64,000 nt of DNA. Origin: Terfezia claveryi (taxonomy: Eukaryota; Ascomycota; Pezizomycetes; Pezizales; Pezizaceae). The notes beneath the pieces were generated by a model that saw nothing but the letters and a program-made list of their open reading frames with translations, was not told the origin of the DNA and did not search any database. Both the position numbers and the translations under genes were made by a program. The stretch spans positions 18,950 to 82,949 of the forward strand of contig WHUX01000225.1 of the NCBI GenBank assembly GCA_015179025.1, read 5' to 3'. Shown one piece after another: positions 63,541 to 64,000 of this stretch (position 1 is its first letter; the number at the start of each line of letters is the position of its first letter).

Positions 63541-64000
63541 ATGGTCTGAACTTAGTAAGAAGACTAAGAGGTCGAGACGGTTAACTATGTTACCCGAAGA
63601 TATTAAGAAATTAGTAGAAGAAACTCCCAGAAAGACTAGATTTATAGTTCCTAACACGGAAGGGGAAATAAATCTGCCCATGGATATAGAATTAGGAGAA
63701 CCAGGTGGAGCAGGAACCAAACTATATTTTAGTATGGCTTTACCTCTCGCACCAGAAGAATTTTGGGACAGACATCTTCAACAATTGAGGAGATTTTGAA
63801 ATATACTCGCTCAATGGGACATGCCCAACAGTATCATCCTGATGATACTCGACTCTTAATGGAAGCTGCAGCAAAACACTACTTATGGCTAACGCCTTAC
63901 CCATTCAAAGAAGAAGACTTAGAAATGAACGCATTTTTAAGTAAAGAATTAAAGAAACCTGTTGTACTACTTTTAAGGAAACCGAATTGGGTAATAAATA
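63541..64000 (+). pseudogene. gag: D3 gag, N-terminal part
   Basis: KKTKRSRRLTMLPEDIKKLVEETPRKTRFIVPNTEGEINLP is open here where D1 has stops, followed by YFSMALPLAPEEFWDRHL. One base is missing near 63781 compared with D1, so the frame shifts to YTRSMGHAQQYHPDDTRLLMEAAAKHYLWLTPYPF, which runs off the window. The gag start is not identified. Confidence 0.72.

Larger units (their letters stand above)
55853..64000 (+). mobile_element. Ty3-type LTR retrotransposon D3, 5' part, split by F
   Basis: Third copy of the D family, inserted into the 3' LTR of C. Its 5' LTR is in two parts around F; leader and the first part of gag follow to the window end. Less AT-rich than D1 and D2, so it is the youngest D copy. 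Confidence 0.88.

Noticed and set aside
1..64000. tRNA, rRNA or host protein genes
   Set aside because: Every substantial open frame is explained by an element or is a shadow, and I saw no tRNA-like or rRNA-like sequence; a covariance-model scan was not possible here.

Overview
The window is a solid block of transposable elements from a repeat-rich filamentous fungus. I see no host gene, rRNA or tRNA. The evidence for a fungus is chromodomain-bearing Ty3-type LTR retrotransposons with tRNA-independent (Tf1/sushi-like) priming, two Plavaka/KDZ-type DNA transposases with short GTATGT..AG introns, and decay dominated by CpA-to-TpA (and TpG-to-TpA) changes. That pattern is the classical signature of repeat-induced point mutation (RIP) and favours Pezizomycotina, but I cannot name a species.

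The layout reads as one nested stack. Names used below: G1 and G2 are copies of an AT-rich Ty3 family; P1 and P2 are Plavaka copies; D1-D3 are copies of a second AT-rich Ty3 family with a large extra pol segment; A is a separate Ty3 element; B, C, E and F are related GC-richer Ty3 elements; FB is a non-coding fold-back element. Left half: G1 (1-4294) abuts P1 (4295-8893 and 20532-21861). P1 is split by element A (8894-20531, target duplication CCAAA), and A is split by element B in reverse (10003-15733, CCTAG). Then come G2 (21862-23680) and P2 (23681-25710). Right half: D1 (25711-33239), D2 in reverse (33240-40005) and C (40006 onward). C is split by FB (43402-46978), by E in reverse (47975-54166, GGTAC) and by D3 (from 55853, running off the window). 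D3 is split inside its 5' LTR by F (56181-62367, TGGTG). Removing each insert rejoins the interrupted frame or LTR, so the order of events can be read directly. The simplest reading is that P2 is the outermost host of everything else here.

How the parts work: B, C, E and F have gag (CCHC knuckle) followed by pol in the -1 frame (protease with a D-C-G active site, reverse transcriptase, RNase H, integrase, chromodomain). At the gag stop all four carry the heptamer G GGA AAA, a 5-nt spacer and a 34-nt stem-loop, which is a textbook -1 frameshift signal. Immediately after the 5' LTR, A and the B/C/E/F group carry a 9-nt site complementary to a site about 40 nt downstream of the LTR TATA box. The two sites differ together between the groups, which supports self-priming. 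F has the longest open pol (1200 codons) but has lost an RNase H aspartate and has stops in gag and the chromodomain, so no element here looks autonomous.

Most unusual are the conserved frameshift module; FB, with long inverted arms and a 371-bp higher-order repeat core whose subterminal motifs match the right end of P1; a 388-codon unknown minus-strand gene inside P1 with five nonsense codons and no apparent frameshift; a 30-nt palindrome shared by LTRs of two different families; and a zinc-knuckle-bearing spacer between RNase H and integrase in the G and D families. All translations and alignments were done by eye.
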